Shown: positions 24,928 through 35,451, counted from the first letter of the stretch. The stretch: 64,000 bases of DNA from Alteromonas sp. BMJM2 (GCF_027257845.1 NZ_JAPVOT010000010.1:62001-126000), one strand, 5' to 3'. Notes: a model not told the origin generated them from the letters alone. Made by a program: numbers and translations.

Positions 24928-26154
24928 ATGTCAGATTTTAGACAACGCGCTCTCGATTATCACGCCAAGCCAACGCCAGGAAAAATAAGCATTGAGCTAT
25001 CTACACCCGCAAACAGCGTTGATGATTTAGCGCTTGCATATAGCCCAGGTGTTGCCGAGCCAGTAAGAGAAATAGCTGAAGACCCAGACAACGCATACAA
25101 ATATACGGCTAAAGGCAATTTGGTGGCGGTTATTAGTAATGGTACTGCTATTTTAGGCTTAGGTAATCTGGGTCCACTAGCCTCAAAACCGGTAATGGAA
25201 GGCAAAGCCCTGCTGTTTAAGCGCTTTGCTGGTATCGACGCTATTGATATCGAGGTAAAACACAGAACTACCGAAGAGTTTATCAATACGGTAGCGAATA
25301 TTGCTGATACGTTCGGGGGTATCAATCTTGAAGATATTAAAGCGCCAGAGTGCTTTGAAATAGAGCAAGAGCTTATAAAGCGTTGCAAAATTCCTGTCTT
25401 TCATGATGACCAACACGGCACCGCAATTGTCACCGCAGCCGGTATGCTTAACGCGCTAGAGATTCAGGGAAAAAATATCGAAAATGCCAAAATCGTCTGT
25501 CTTGGAGCGGGAGCCGCTGCCGTGGCCTGTATGGAATTGCTCATAAAATGTGGCGCACAGCGCGAGCGTATTTATATGCTTGATAGAAAGGGAGTGATAC
25601 ACACTCGTCGCGAAGATTTAACCGAACATAAGTCATTATTTGCCAACAACACTGATAAACGCACTTTAGAAGACGTAATGAAAGGTGCAGATATATTTGT
25701 AGGCGTGTCTGGCCCAGACCTTCTTCCTCCGGAAACATTGGCGCTTATGGCCGATAACCCCATCGTTTTTGCTTGCTCTAACCCAGACCCTGAAATCAGG
25801 CCAGACCTAGCCCATGCGGTACGAGACGATCTCATTATGGCAACCGGCCGCTCAGATTACCCAAATCAGGTGAATAATGTACTTTGCTTCCCGTTTATTT
25901 TCCGTGGCGCGTTAGATGTGCGAGCCAGCGCGATTAACGATGAAATGAAAGTGGCCGCTGTTGAGGCACTGCGTGCAATTACAAAAGAAGAAGTACCAGC
26001 CGAAGTACTTGCCGCAAGCAATAGTAAAAGCCTTAGTTTCTCAAAGGACTACATTATTCCTAAACCAATGGACCCGAGATTGTGCGAACGCATTGCTAGT
26101 GCTGTGTCAAAAGCCGCCATCGATTCTGGGGTTGCCGGTATTACAAACACGTAG
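24928..26154 (+). CDS. Malic enzyme, short form (malate to pyruvate, NAD(P)-dependent)
   Basis: Decarboxylating oxidation of malate to pyruvate. Family motifs are AYSPGVAEPVREI near residue 37, the substrate-binding KGNLVAVISNGTAILGLGN region near 63-80, INLEDIKAPECFEIE, VFHDDQHGTAIV, and a Rossmann motif CLGAGAAAVA. The protein has 408 residues and lacks the C-terminal phosphotransacetylase-like domain of E. coli MaeB (about 760 residues), so it is closer in build to short forms such as Bacillus YtsJ. Cofactor preference cannot be told from the sequence. Confidence 0.9.
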   Translation: MSDFRQRALDYHAKPTPGKISIELSTPANSVDDLALAYSPGVAEPVREIAEDPDNAYKYTAKGNLVAVISNGTAILGLGNLGPLASKPVMEGKALLFKRFAGIDAIDIEVKHRTTEEFINTVANIADTFGGINLEDIKAPECFEIEQELIKRCKIPVFHDDQHGTAIVTAAGMLNALEIQGKNIENAKIVCLGAGAAAVACMELLIKCGAQRERIYMLDRKGVIHTRREDLTEHKSLFANNTDKRTLEDVMKGADIFVGVSGPDLLPPETLALMADNPIVFACSNPDPEIRPDLAHAVRDDLIMATGRSDYPNQVNNVLCFPFIFRGALDVRASAINDEMKVAAVEALRAITKEEVPAEVLAASNSKSLSFSKDYIIPKPMDPRLCERIASAVSKAAIDSGVAGITNT

Positions 26155-26206
26155 TCGTAGCGCTTAAGTATACAAAGTAAGCGAAATAAAGTGTAAAAAC
26201 ACAAAA

Positions 26207-26245
26207 GCTAGGTTTGTAGTAGGTTGTGCTTACTTCAAACCTAGC
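26207..26245. terminator. Large hairpin between convergent malic-enzyme and metJ genes
   Basis: GCTAGGTTTG (26207-26216) pairs perfectly with CAAACCTAGC (26236-26245), and the interior AGTA/TACT continues the stem. No T run follows on either strand, so intrinsic termination is uncertain. A smaller GCTTA/TAAGC hairpin precedes it at 26162-26181. Confidence 0.45.
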
Positions 26246-26302
26246 GCCACTGTGCTGCGTGCAGTCATACCAGAGTCAAATCCAACGCGCAGGCGTTCAC
26301 TA

Positions 26303-26632
26303 CTATTCTTCTGTAGGCTCATTTTCGAAGCTTGGGTCAATCCCCATCTCTTCCATTATTTTTCTTGCCTCTGCAGGTACTCTGTTGCCGTTGTCTTTAC
26401 GCAAATCATCATCGTTCGGTAAAGGTTGACCTGTGAAAGCATGGAGAAATGCCTCACACAACAATTCTGAGTTAGTGGCGTGTCGCAAGTTATTAATCTG
26501 GCGACGGGTGCGTTCGTCCGTTAACGCCTTAAGCACATTAATCGGTATTGAAACAGTGACTTTTTTTACCTGTTCGCTTTTCTTACCGTGCTCTGCATAA
26601 GGGTGTATATATTTACCATTCCATTCTGCCAT
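26303..26632 (-). CDS. metJ: Methionine repressor MetJ
   Basis: MetJ is a ribbon-helix-helix repressor that uses S-adenosylmethionine as corepressor. The DNA-contacting strand [40 protein letters not shown] is nearly unchanged from the family, and the N-terminus [23 protein letters not shown] matches as well. The 109-residue length is close to the E. coli protein (105). It is divergent from metF, with met boxes in between, as in other gammaproteobacteria. Confidence 0.97.
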   Translation of the reverse strand: MAEWNGKYIHPYAEHGKKSEQVKKVTVSIPINVLKALTDERTRRQINNLRHATNSELLCEAFLHAFTGQPLPNDDDLRKDNGNRVPAEARKIMEEMGIDPSFENEPTEE

Positions 26633-26720
26633 AGTACTAATTCGATCTTATTCTACTTATATTATGAAGTGAAATTCTAAACGAGTTCACGAAAAGGTCA
26701 ATTGAGCAGTGTAAACCTCT

Positions 26721-26764
26721 TGACGTCTAGACATATATTCTTTAATTTAGACGTCTAAACGTCT
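26721..26764. promoter_or_regulatory. MetJ operator (tandem met boxes) in the metJ-metF region
   Basis: The met-box consensus is AGACGTCT. Two adjoining 8-mers, AGACGTCT (26749-26756) and AAACGTCT (26757-26764), form a perfect and a near-perfect box. A second pair, TGACGTCT and AGACATAT, occupies 26721-26736. A TTGACG at 26720-26725 with an AT-rich -10-like element downstream overlaps the boxes, so bound MetJ would block metF transcription. Confidence 0.88.
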
Positions 26765-26781
26765 ATTAATATCGCTAGTAG

Positions 26782-27684
<903 letters not shown>

Positions 27685-27893
27685 TTGCCGGCATTAAGCC
27701 ACAGACACAATGCAGGCAAAATGCAGAGACAATGCATCGACCTGCTCTAGAATAAACCTTTACTCATAGCGCCGCTGGCAGTTACCATCAAATTACAGAA
27801 CCTCAGCAAGCACCTCAGCAGCAATGTCTCTAAACGTTGGCGCTGACTCAGTGTTCGTGCTGAAACGTTGGTATAGCAGTCAGGAGAGCAAGT

Positions 27894-28817
27894 GTGTACG
27901 TAGAGCGGGTTAAAGCCATTTATGAGAATATAAAGCCGCAAGCAAAAGATCTCTTTACTATATTCATCAATCGCTGCAAAGAAGACAATGTAACGATATC
28001 TGCAGGTCACCTTGCCTACGTGACTCTGCTCTCGCTAGTGCCGTTTATTATGGTGACGTTTACCATTATGTCGGCTTTTCCTGCTTTCGCATCGGTGCGC
28101 AGCAAAATAGAACGTTTTATTTTTAGCAATTTCGTACCCACCGCCAGCGACGTTGTTCATCAGTACATGACAGACTTCGTGGGTAACGCCTCAGAGATGA
28201 GTGCCATTGGTATTTTGTCGCTGCTTTTTGTAGCGCTGATGCTTATCTCAAATGTGGATAAAACCCTTAATAGAATCTGGCGAACAAAAAGCGAAAGACC
28301 CATTGTCTTTACCTTTGCCATATATTGGATGGTGATAACATTGGGCCCTATTTTGATAGGCTCAAGCGTTATCGTTAGTACCTACCTTACGGGTCTAGCC
28401 GCATTTACCGAAGAATACACCCCAGGGCTTGGCACATTGCTGCTGAGCTTGGTGCCTAGTGGCGCGGCCATGCTCGCATTTACTATTTTGTACACCATGG
28501 TACCGAATAAGCAAGTTTACGCCCGCCACGCGGCCTGTGGAGCCTTTATTGCCACTATTGCCTTTGAGCTAACCAAGTCGGGCTTTGCACTGTATGTGAC
28601 TAACTTTCCATCCTATGAACTCATTTATGGCGCGCTGGCCGTTGTGCCTATTTTGTTCCTGTGGGTGTATTTGTCGTGGATAATTGTATTATTCGGCGCA
28701 GAGTTTACCTGCAGTTTAGGCGAAGCCTTTGAAAATCAAAACGTCGTTGATAAAGAAAAATACGTGCCAGAGGACGCCCCCCCTTCAGATTCCTCTAACA
28801 GCGAAGCGCAAAAATAA
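27894..28817 (+). CDS. yihY: YihY/UPF0761 family inner-membrane protein
   Basis: About six membrane segments are present. Family signatures are SAGHLAYVTLLSLVPFIMVTFTIMSAFP near residues 36-63 and the ALAVVPILFLWVYLSWIIVLFGAEFT segment near the C-terminus. The protein was once called a ribonuclease BN homologue, but its function remains unclear. It starts at a GTG with AGGAG about 8 bases upstream. The last 30 residues are polar and acidic. Confidence 0.9.
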   Translation: MYVERVKAIYENIKPQAKDLFTIFINRCKEDNVTISAGHLAYVTLLSLVPFIMVTFTIMSAFPAFASVRSKIERFIFSNFVPTASDVVHQYMTDFVGNASEMSAIGILSLLFVALMLISNVDKTLNRIWRTKSERPIVFTFAIYWMVITLGPILIGSSVIVSTYLTGLAAFTEEYTPGLGTLLLSLVPSGAAMLAFTILYTMVPNKQVYARHAACGAFIATIAFELTKSGFALYVTNFPSYELIYGALAVVPILFLWVYLSWIIVLFGAEFTCSLGEAFENQNVVDKEKYVPEDAPPSDSSNSEAQK

Positions 28818-28822
28818 ACAAG

Positions 28823-28846
28823 AAAGGGAGCCAGCTGGCTCCCTTT
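28823..28846. terminator. Bidirectional terminator between yihY and the DUF2959 gene
   Basis: AAAGGGAGCCAG and CTGGCTCCCTTT form a perfect 12-bp stem. The T run is short (TTTG), but AT-rich sequence follows. It lies between convergent genes. Confidence 0.75.
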
Positions 28847-28887
28847 GTCATTATAATTTTGCTATATCAAATAAAGTACTTTCTACC

Positions 28888-29526
28888 CTAGTTTTTCATA
28901 GACGCTATAAACGCATCTGATTCCGCTATGGCAGAGTTCATCTGGCTAAGCAGTTGAGCAACATTGTCTTCAATGGTTGAAAGCTCGCCTTGAAGGGCAC
29001 CAATAGCGCTGGCGTTTAGATTATGCTTCAAATAAAGCACATTATCCTGAAGCGCATCTAGCACGGGCGGCATTTTACTTTCGGCTTTGCGCATAGCACT
29101 CATCAACGACGAATAACGACGCTGAGTTTCACGAAGCTTTGCAGCACTATCTCGCTTCAAAGAACCACTTTGATATTTTTCTAGCTCTTCTTGCCACTCA
29201 TCAAACAGGGCTTCTGCTACGCTTTCTACCTTATCAATGCGCGCCGTTACTTCTTCTGCAGCGGCGACACTGTCTTGATACTGGCCATTTAGATTGTCGT
29301 AAACGTCTTCTAGTTCACCACCATCAAATGCTACCGCAGCACTAAATGCTTCTAGTGCAGAGCTAAATTGCTCTTGCGCGTCTTCTTGAGACTCTTTTGC
29401 ATTGTCGACGCGATCAACAAGAATGTCTCGCTTTTCTACACCCACTTTCTCCCAAGCTGCATAGTACGCAGACTGACAGCCTGTAAGAGTCAGTGCCGCG
29501 ACAAACACGGTTGCTAGTAATCTCAT
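28888..29526 (-). CDS. DUF2959 family lipoprotein
   Basis: A lipoprotein signal peptide ends at the lipobox LTGC (C17). The mature 196-residue protein is highly helical and acidic, with long coiled-coil segments; FSSALEAFSAAV and RRYSSLMSAMRKAESKMPPVLDALQDNVLYLKHNLNA-type stretches are family features. The family is common in marine gammaproteobacteria and has no known function. The ATG overlaps the stop of the small membrane-protein gene by 4 bases (ATGA), so the two are coupled. Confidence 0.85.
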   Translation of the reverse strand: MRLLATVFVAALTLTGCQSAYYAAWEKVGVEKRDILVDRVDNAKESQEDAQEQFSSALEAFSAAVAFDGGELEDVYDNLNGQYQDSVAAAEEVTARIDKVESVAEALFDEWQEELEKYQSGSLKRDSAAKLRETQRRYSSLMSAMRKAESKMPPVLDALQDNVLYLKHNLNASAIGALQGELSTIEDNVAQLLSQMNSAIAESDAFIASMKN

Positions 29527-29765
29527 ACGCTTACTCCACCTCTATAGCGCGCTGCGCTGATAATACTGATTAAATGCAGTAATGCGCCTAAGGGCCAAAA
29601 TATGATAGCAAGCACGACTGTTGCCGCTAGCGCATAAGACACACCCACGGTAATAAAGAAAAACAATGCCCCTAAAATTCGGCCTTGGACCAAATGTCCC
29701 AACCCGGGAATAAAAAAATTACAGATAGCGGCAATGACATTACCACCCGATCCTTGACCTGCCAT
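29523..29765 (-). CDS. Small two-helix membrane protein
   Basis: The 80-residue protein has a FIPGLGHLVQGRILGALFFF motif, then a hydrophobic region with a second helix (ALAATVVLAIIFWPLGALLHLI). The PGLG-x4-G-x4-G pattern is reminiscent of TM2-type small membrane proteins. It is the first gene of a two-gene unit with the DUF2959 lipoprotein, suggesting a shared envelope role. No precise function can be given. Confidence 0.75.
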   Translation of the reverse strand: MAGQGSGGNVIAAICNFFIPGLGHLVQGRILGALFFFITVGVSYALAATVVLAIIFWPLGALLHLISIISAARYRGGVSV

Positions 29766-29966
29766 ATAAACATCCTCGCATTTATGACTATAATATGATT
29801 AGCTAGTGTAACACTTGCGCGGTAACAACCCCCTTATCATTTAGGCGGTTAAAGCGTGTTAAGCACTGCGCATCTTGTTAAACACAGCACAGTGTGTCGG
29901 CACGCGACAGCATGCATAATAATAAATTAAACTAAAACAGGCACTCGCACAACGCGTAGAAATATA

Positions 29967-30944
29967 ATGAAACGACTTTATCCGGATGTAACCCGCTATG
30001 ACGACGGATTTATTGATGTAGGTAACGGGCACTCCCTGTATTTTGAGCAAAGCGGTAATCCAGATGGAATACCCGTCCTCTTTATTCATGGTGGGCCTGG
30101 CGCTGGACTCCCTCCTAATTACAAAAGCTTCTTTGACAGCAACAAGTACCGCATTATTGGCTACGAACAGCGCGGTTGCGGGCGATCCACTCCCTTAGCC
30201 GATACCAACAATAACGATACGTGGCTAAACGTAGACGATATAGACACCCTACGCAGTCACCTTGCTATTCCAGAATTTTTATTGTTTGGCGGCTCTTGGG
30301 GGTCAACACTTGCGCTTCTATACGCACTAAAGTATACCGCCCATGTATCTGGCTTAATTTTACGCGGTGTTTTTCTTGCTCGCCAACAAGACAGGGAATG
30401 GTTTTTATCTCCACACGGATGCGCAGCCCAGCTTTTCCCCGAGCATTATCGCAAGTTCACAAAAGACATCCCTGCGCCATTGAGCGCAAATGCAGTATGC
30501 GATTATTACAGCGCAATTTTAAAATCTAACAACGATGTACTTAAACATGCCGCGTTGCGACGCTGGTATCAGTGGGAAGAACGTTTATCTAGGTTGAGCT
30601 TGCCGCCAGGAGTCGGTGACGCCCATTGCCACTACCCCATGCACCTTGTTACGTGTTTAGCAACTTTAGAGTGTCACTTTTTGTCCAACAAATGCTTCAT
30701 TCCTGAAAACTACATCATTGAAAATATTGATAAGATAGCGCATATTCCGGGCACGATTATCCACGGTCGCTACGACATGATATGTAAGACGGAAGCTGCT
30801 GAAACCTTGCATAAAGCGTGGCGGCAAAGCCAACTGCAAATAGTACCGGATGCAGGTCACAGCACCTCAGAGCCTAGTATTGGCTATGCGCTTTGCAGGG
30901 CAACAAGAGACATGTCGCGATTTATCAAGGAACAGACCCAGTGA
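29967..30944 (+). CDS. pip: Proline iminopeptidase (S33, alpha/beta hydrolase)
   Basis: Cytoplasmic serine peptidase that removes N-terminal proline. It has the oxyanion HGGPGAGLPP at residues 41-50, YEQRGCGRS at 66-74, and the nucleophile S110 in GGSWGSTLAL. The acid is in HGRYDMICK and the histidine is in DAGHSTSEP. These are the hallmark motifs of the family. Its 325 residues fit. The stop overlaps the dtd start (GTGA), so dtd is translationally coupled. Confidence 0.9.
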   Translation: MKRLYPDVTRYDDGFIDVGNGHSLYFEQSGNPDGIPVLFIHGGPGAGLPPNYKSFFDSNKYRIIGYEQRGCGRSTPLADTNNNDTWLNVDDIDTLRSHLAIPEFLLFGGSWGSTLALLYALKYTAHVSGLILRGVFLARQQDREWFLSPHGCAAQLFPEHYRKFTKDIPAPLSANAVCDYYSAILKSNNDVLKHAALRRWYQWEERLSRLSLPPGVGDAHCHYPMHLVTCLATLECHFLSNKCFIPENYIIENIDKIAHIPGTIIHGRYDMICKTEAAETLHKAWRQSQLQIVPDAGHSTSEPSIGYALCRATRDMSRFIKEQTQ

Positions 30945-31378
30945 TAGGACTAATTCAACGCGTATCTGAAGCAAACGTTACCGTAGACAACAACGTTATT
31001 GGTGAAATCGGCCATGGAATGCTTGTATTACTAGGCGTAGAAAAAGACGATGGCGACGCTGAAATTGAAAAGCTCGCCAACAAACTATGCCGCTACCGCA
31101 TGTTCAGCGATAGCGATGGGAAAATGAACCTGAATATTGAACAGGTGAAGGGTGAAATACTGGTTGTGTCTCAGTTTACCTTGGTGGCAGATACGCAAAA
31201 AGGCAATCGACCTGGTTTCTCTCGTGGTGCATCACCTGCCCATGGCGAGGATATTTACTCACGCTTTGTTGGCGCGCTTAAACAAAAAGGAATGCGTGTT
31301 CAAACCGGTGAATTTGGTGCCGATATGAAGGTTGGCCTTGTTAACGATGGTCCAGTCACCTTCCACTTTCACGTATAG
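30941..31378 (+). CDS. dtd: D-aminoacyl-tRNA deacylase
   Basis: Dtd hydrolyses D-amino acids mischarged on tRNA. The GTG at 30941 gives (M)IGLIQRVSEANVTVDN, matching the family N-terminus. An upstream frame from 30893 would overlap the peptidase gene and is rejected. The motif SQFTLVADTQKGNRPGFSRGA and the cis-Pro GPVTFHFHV C-terminus (Gly-Pro active-site pair) are present. Its 145 residues match E. coli. Confidence 0.96.
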   Translation: MIGLIQRVSEANVTVDNNVIGEIGHGMLVLLGVEKDDGDAEIEKLANKLCRYRMFSDSDGKMNLNIEQVKGEILVVSQFTLVADTQKGNRPGFSRGASPAHGEDIYSRFVGALKQKGMRVQTGEFGADMKVGLVNDGPVTFHFHV

Positions 31379-31482
31379 GCAATAGCTATCGCGCTACCTC
31401 TATTTGCTTATATATTTAAGCTTGTACCCATAGCGCGGTTACGTTTAAATACCTAATCGATTTTAAAAAAGGCCAGTTTATT

Positions 31483-32397
31483 GTGTACAAGGTTGTAACA
31501 CCAAAAAGTGATGCAGAATTTGAAGCCTATTTTCATTTTCGTTGGGAACATTTGCGTCAACCGTGGAACTTTCCCCCTGGTTCAGAGAAAGATGAATACG
31601 AACAAGTGGCTGAACATCGTATTATCACCAATAGCAAGAACGAAATTGTGGCCTGTGGTCGAGTACATTTAAATACCGCAGAAGAAGCGCAAATAAGACA
31701 TATCGCAGTGCACAGCGACCACTTGCGCAAAGGCTTAGGCCAAATGGTAATGGTTGCGCTCGAAAATGTGGCTAAAGACCTTGGTGCAGTGCGCGCAGTG
31801 ACAAACAGCCGCGAGATCTCCATCGACTTCTTCGCCTCTTGTGGATTCGTGGTTGAGCGTGAGGCGCCTAATGAACTAGGCATGCTTAAGCGTCAGCAAA
31901 TGGTGAAAAAATTTACTGAAAATAATACGCTGGTGCTTCATCCTAAATGGTGTAAAGCACTTCAAGAAACTTGGTCAGAAACCATTCCTATTACTGAACA
32001 CATGGGTATTAAGTTGTATCAGTACACGGGACGAACGCTGGAAACCAGAGCCTCATTAAACAAGAACATTAATATTCACGGCACTATGTTCGCGGGAAGT
32101 ATTTTTTCATTGGCCACACTCACTGGCTGGGGACTCATATATCTGCAGCTTAAAGAGCGTGGTTTAAGTGGTGATATTGTATTGGGCGATGGAGATATTC
32201 ATTATCATAAGCCAATTACCATGAAGCCAAGGGCCATATGCAATATTGAAACACTGTCTGGCAAGTTTGCACCGCTGCAAAAAAATAAAAAGACGCGTTT
32301 CGAACTCAGCGTGGCTATTCTCGATAACGATACGGCAGTGGCAGAATTCGAAGGGGTATTTTGGGTGCTTCCACCCGAGACATCTGATAAAGAATAA
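31483..32397 (+). CDS. Bifunctional GNAT acetyltransferase and hotdog thioesterase (FabY/YiiD type)
   Basis: Two domains are fused. The N-terminal GNAT fold covers about residues 1-140, with acetyl-CoA-binding RHIAVHSDHLRKGLG near 72-86 and ASCGFVVE. The C-terminal hotdog domain (about 150-300) carries NINIHGTMFAGSIFSLATLTGW, the YiiD_C signature. E. coli YiiD/FabY has the same build and has been linked to fatty-acid synthesis. The gene begins with GTG. It directly follows dtd, also the order near E. coli yiiD. Confidence 0.85.
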   Translation: MYKVVTPKSDAEFEAYFHFRWEHLRQPWNFPPGSEKDEYEQVAEHRIITNSKNEIVACGRVHLNTAEEAQIRHIAVHSDHLRKGLGQMVMVALENVAKDLGAVRAVTNSREISIDFFASCGFVVEREAPNELGMLKRQQMVKKFTENNTLVLHPKWCKALQETWSETIPITEHMGIKLYQYTGRTLETRASLNKNINIHGTMFAGSIFSLATLTGWGLIYLQLKERGLSGDIVLGDGDIHYHKPITMKPRAICNIETLSGKFAPLQKNKKTRFELSVAILDNDTAVAEFEGVFWVLPPETSDKE

Positions 32398-32421
32398 AGA
32401 TAAGCAATAAATTCAAGACAT

Positions 32422-32459
32422 AAAAAAAGCGCCCAGTAATAAAGTGAGGCGCTTTTTTT
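32422..32459. terminator. Bidirectional terminator between the fabY/yiiD-type gene and rpoH
   Basis: AAAAAAAGCGCC (32422-32433) pairs with GGCGCTTTTTTT (32448-32459). A and T flanks support termination on both strands. Confidence 0.88.
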
Positions 32460-32510
32460 TGATACTGTTTTTTTTGATACTGTGTAGTGGAATTAACCTA
32501 AGATGTAGCC

Positions 32511-33368
32511 TTAGGCTGCAACCATTGCAGCTTGTAATTTCTTCATCGCATTCTTTTCAATTTGGCGAACGCGCTCTGCAGAAACTTCATATTTATTGGC
32601 TAAGTCTTGCAGCGTAATCTTATTGTCTGCCAACCAACGGGTTTCGATAATATCTTGGCTGCGTTCATCAAGGGTTTTAATCGCAGAATATAAACGCTTA
32701 CTTGCCGCAGTATCCCAATCGTTGTTTATAACATCAGTTTCAACGTCAGCGGTTTTGTCTTCCAAAAATTGGACAGGCGCAAAATTACCGGTTTCATCCT
32801 CGTCTGCTGACAAGTCGAAAGCCTGATCCTGACTGCTCATGCGCGCTTCCATCTGCAGCACTTCCTTGGTACTTACACCAAGTTCGTTTGCCACAGTTTG
32901 CACCTCTGCGTGGGTAAACCAACCTAGACGCTTTTTCGCTTTGCGAAGGTTGAAGAAAAGTTTACGCTGAGCTTTTGTTGTCGCCACTTTCACGATGCGC
33001 CAATTTTTTAATACAAACTCATGTATTTCGGCTTTTATCCAATGAACGGCAAAAGAAACTAAGCGCACACCCACAGTCGGGTCGAATCGCTTAACCGCCT
33101 TCATTAGACCAATATTGCCTTCTTGAATGAGATCAGCTTGTGGTAAGCCATAACCTGAATAAGATTTTGCAATATGCACAACAAAGCGAAGGTGCGACAT
33201 CACTAATTGACGCGCTGCCTCTAAATCTTCGTCCTCGCGAAGGCGTATGGCTAACTGACGCTCTTCGTCTGCAGTAAGCATATCAATGCGACTTACAGCC
33301 TGCATGTAGCCTTCGATGCTACCGCTGTGTGGCACTGATAACGCCATAGATTGCAAATTATTGCTCAT
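32511..33368 (-). CDS. rpoH: Heat-shock sigma factor RpoH (sigma-32)
   Basis: RpoH directs RNA polymerase to heat-shock promoters. Region 2 is present as [38 protein letters not shown] with the following [38 protein letters not shown], where QRKLFFNLR is the RpoH box. Region 4 has [20 protein letters not shown]. The 285 residues fit (284 in E. coli). It is separated from ftsX by two EAL/HDOD genes, whereas in enterics it follows ftsX directly. The hslVU promoter in this window is a likely target. Confidence 0.97.
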   Translation of the reverse strand: MSNNLQSMALSVPHSGSIEGYMQAVSRIDMLTADEERQLAIRLREDEDLEAARQLVMSHLRFVVHIAKSYSGYGLPQADLIQEGNIGLMKAVKRFDPTVGVRLVSFAVHWIKAEIHEFVLKNWRIVKVATTKAQRKLFFNLRKAKKRLGWFTHAEVQTVANELGVSTKEVLQMEARMSSQDQAFDLSADEDETGNFAPVQFLEDKTADVETDVINNDWDTAASKRLYSAIKTLDERSQDIIETRWLADNKITLQDLANKYEVSAERVRQIEKNAMKKLQAAMVAA

Positions 33369-33467
33369 TGTTCACCTCATTAATCACTGTTCCCCACTGC
33401 ATATGAGTACACATGCAATAAGAACTGCGAGAGACCTAAATAAAAGAAAGAAGCCCAGATAATACGT

Positions 33468-33627
33468 TGGTATGGGGACGACCGCTACTATATCAAGACC
33501 AGTAGTTAGAAAAAAAGTTCAAACCCATGTCAACATACCATCAATTGCTAATGATAAAATAACTTTATCGACGTTTTCAACATATATGCGCTAAATTCAA
33601 CGCCCGTTGAGGGCTTTAGCGCTTTTT
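33468..33627 (+). ncRNA. Candidate small RNA divergent from rpoH
   Basis: A clear intrinsic terminator lies at 33588-33627 on the + strand: GCGCTAAA pairs with TTTAGCGC, with an inner GCCC/GGGC, and TTTTT follows. No reading frame on that strand precedes it. A GATAAT (33458-33463) is suitably placed to start a transcript near 33469; no good -35 is seen. The transcript would be about 160 nt. TGGTATG (33468-33474) can pair with CATACCA (33534-33540), an inner CTACT/AGTAG hairpin is possible, and an A-rich single-stranded segment is present. The terminator is seen; the RNA is inferred. Confidence 0.45.
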
Positions 33628-33955
33628 AAAAAGTACTTATCAATATTTTATATTATTTTACCGCAATTTCATCCAAACCGTTCTCCTTTGGTCCCACCTA
33701 ACTGCGGCCTAGCGATATGATTGGCTATACACGTCAAAAAATTAGAGATTGTAGAGTAAAACGTTGTACACATTTAAGCCAGCATGTAGTCTTATCGCTA
33801 TATACTGCGTTATCTTATAATACCGTGTATTCGCTCAGCATACGTACACACAGTAAAAACGGCAGAAAAACAACGTTAGGGTATAGCCACCAAAATTAGA
33901 AAAACAAAAATCAACGCGCTCTACCGTTGCCGAGAAAGATTGCTCAAGGATAATT
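33628..33955. other. Gene-free AT-rich region upstream of the first EAL-like/HDOD gene
   Basis: Between the terminator at 33627 and the ATG at 33956 I see no credible gene. A reading frame of 60 codons at 33717-33899 is rich in Ser, His and Tyr and lacks a ribosome-binding site. The AT-rich part near 33640-33660 and GTTATCTTATAATACC near 33810 may be promoter elements of the downstream gene. Confidence 0.35.
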
Positions 33956-35182
33956 ATGTTTGCATACGTCGCAAGACAGCCAATATTTAATGTAGATAGG
34001 GAAGTTTACGCCTATGAATTACTCTTTCGCGTTGGTGAAGAAAATTGCTTTCCAGATATTTCTCCCGATGAAGCAACCTCTAAAATACTCACATCTACAC
34101 ACCTTAGCCTTGGTATCGAAGAAATAACCGGCGACAAAAAAGCGTTTATTAATTTTCATCGCGATACGCTCATGTTCCGTTTCCCTACCTCGTTAGATGC
34201 GAACAAAGTCGTTATAGAGATTGTAGAAACGGTAAATGTAGATGATGCGCTTGTGGCCGCCTGCAAACACATCCGCGGTTTGGGTTACCCAATTGCCCTT
34301 GATGATTACGATATGCATGGTAAGTGGGAAGCGTTTATGCCCTTCACTAGCGTGGTTAAAATTGACATTACAGAGATAGCTCATGAGGAAATTCCCGCAC
34401 TAGTAAAACGCTTCAAAGCGAATAAAATGAAGTTAGTGGCAGAAAAAATTGAAACCTACGAAGAGTTCCATAAGTTTAAGGAAATGGGGTTCGACTACTT
34501 TCAGGGCTACTTTCTTGCGCGCCCTGAAATAGTAAGGCATCGCAAATTAGGCCCAAACAACCTTACGATGTTGGAACTGCTAGCCTTAAGTAGCGAAGCT
34601 TCTCTTAACCTTGAAAGGGTCAAAACCATTATGGAAAGAGACCCTTCGTTAACGTATTTACTGTTGCGGTTCATTAACAACCCAATGGTTAATAAACGCC
34701 ACACTATCAATTCGCTCAAGCACGCATTAAATTTTATGGGTGAAGTAGAAGTGAAGAAATTTCTCTCATTACTTGCCCTGGCGAACCTAAGTGATGGACA
34801 GCCCACAGAACTCATGCAGATGGCCTTAGTAAGAGCAAAGTTTTGCGAACTCGCGTATTTGGCCGTAAGTAAAGACAAAAACTCCCATACTGGTTTTTTA
34901 GCTGGATTGCTCTCGCTGCTCGACGCCATGATGGAGCAGCGCATTGAGGACTTAGTGAATAAGGTACCCATTGATAACGACGTGAAAGATGCGCTGTGTG
35001 GAAAACCCAACTTACTTAAGGAATGCCTGCAGCTGTCTCAGCATTTTGAAACGGCCAGATGGGCAGGCATTAAGCAATTTGCCGCCGAACACAAAGTTAA
35101 TCAGGCCCTGCTTCATAGCTATTATAGTGAAGCTATCAAATGGGCTAAGCATATCCATAATGCCGCGCTTGATAAATCCTAG
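33956..35182 (+). CDS. EAL-like/HDOD signalling protein, first of a tandem pair
   Basis: The N-terminal EAL-type domain (about residues 1-200) has decayed motifs: AYELLFR replaces the EAL box, NFHRDTLMF replaces the N-x-S region, and LDDYDMHGKWEAF stands where DDFGTG is expected; QGYFLARP is kept. Without a full metal site, c-di-GMP hydrolysis is unlikely. The C-terminal HDOD domain spans about 210-400 (LLLRFINNP...SLKHALNFMGE). The build matches YuxH/CdgJ-type proteins linked to motility control. AAGGA lies 6 bases before the ATG. The next gene is its paralogue. Confidence 0.87.
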   Translation: MFAYVARQPIFNVDREVYAYELLFRVGEENCFPDISPDEATSKILTSTHLSLGIEEITGDKKAFINFHRDTLMFRFPTSLDANKVVIEIVETVNVDDALVAACKHIRGLGYPIALDDYDMHGKWEAFMPFTSVVKIDITEIAHEEIPALVKRFKANKMKLVAEKIETYEEFHKFKEMGFDYFQGYFLARPEIVRHRKLGPNNLTMLELLALSSEASLNLERVKTIMERDPSLTYLLLRFINNPMVNKRHTINSLKHALNFMGEVEVKKFLSLLALANLSDGQPTELMQMALVRAKFCELAYLAVSKDKNSHTGFLAGLLSLLDAMMEQRIEDLVNKVPIDNDVKDALCGKPNLLKECLQLSQHFETARWAGIKQFAAEHKVNQALLHSYYSEAIKWAKHIHNAALDKS

Positions 35183-35451
35183 TGTGCTTGGCGCATACGC
35201 AGAGGCGCTAATTTGCGGTGTCAGTATTGTGTATAACCGGCCATTGTCATAATCTACTCGCAAACCTCGCAAACTAGGATTAACGTTTTAATGGTGGTTA
35301 CTGTTTGAAAGGCTGCAGAGAGTGAAGAATTTATCATTTAGGTCGATAATACCTATTCAACAGACTAAAAATAATTAAAAGCTGTTATAAGCTAACAGTC
35401 ACATAAGTCCATCAGCAAAAATATCATTTTGCATCTTGTCAGGGATAAAAT

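Noticed and set aside
33717..33899. A 60-codon + frame upstream of the first EAL-like/HDOD gene
   Set aside because: It has an odd Ser/His/Tyr/Arg-rich composition and no ribosome-binding site; the region is better explained as promoter DNA.
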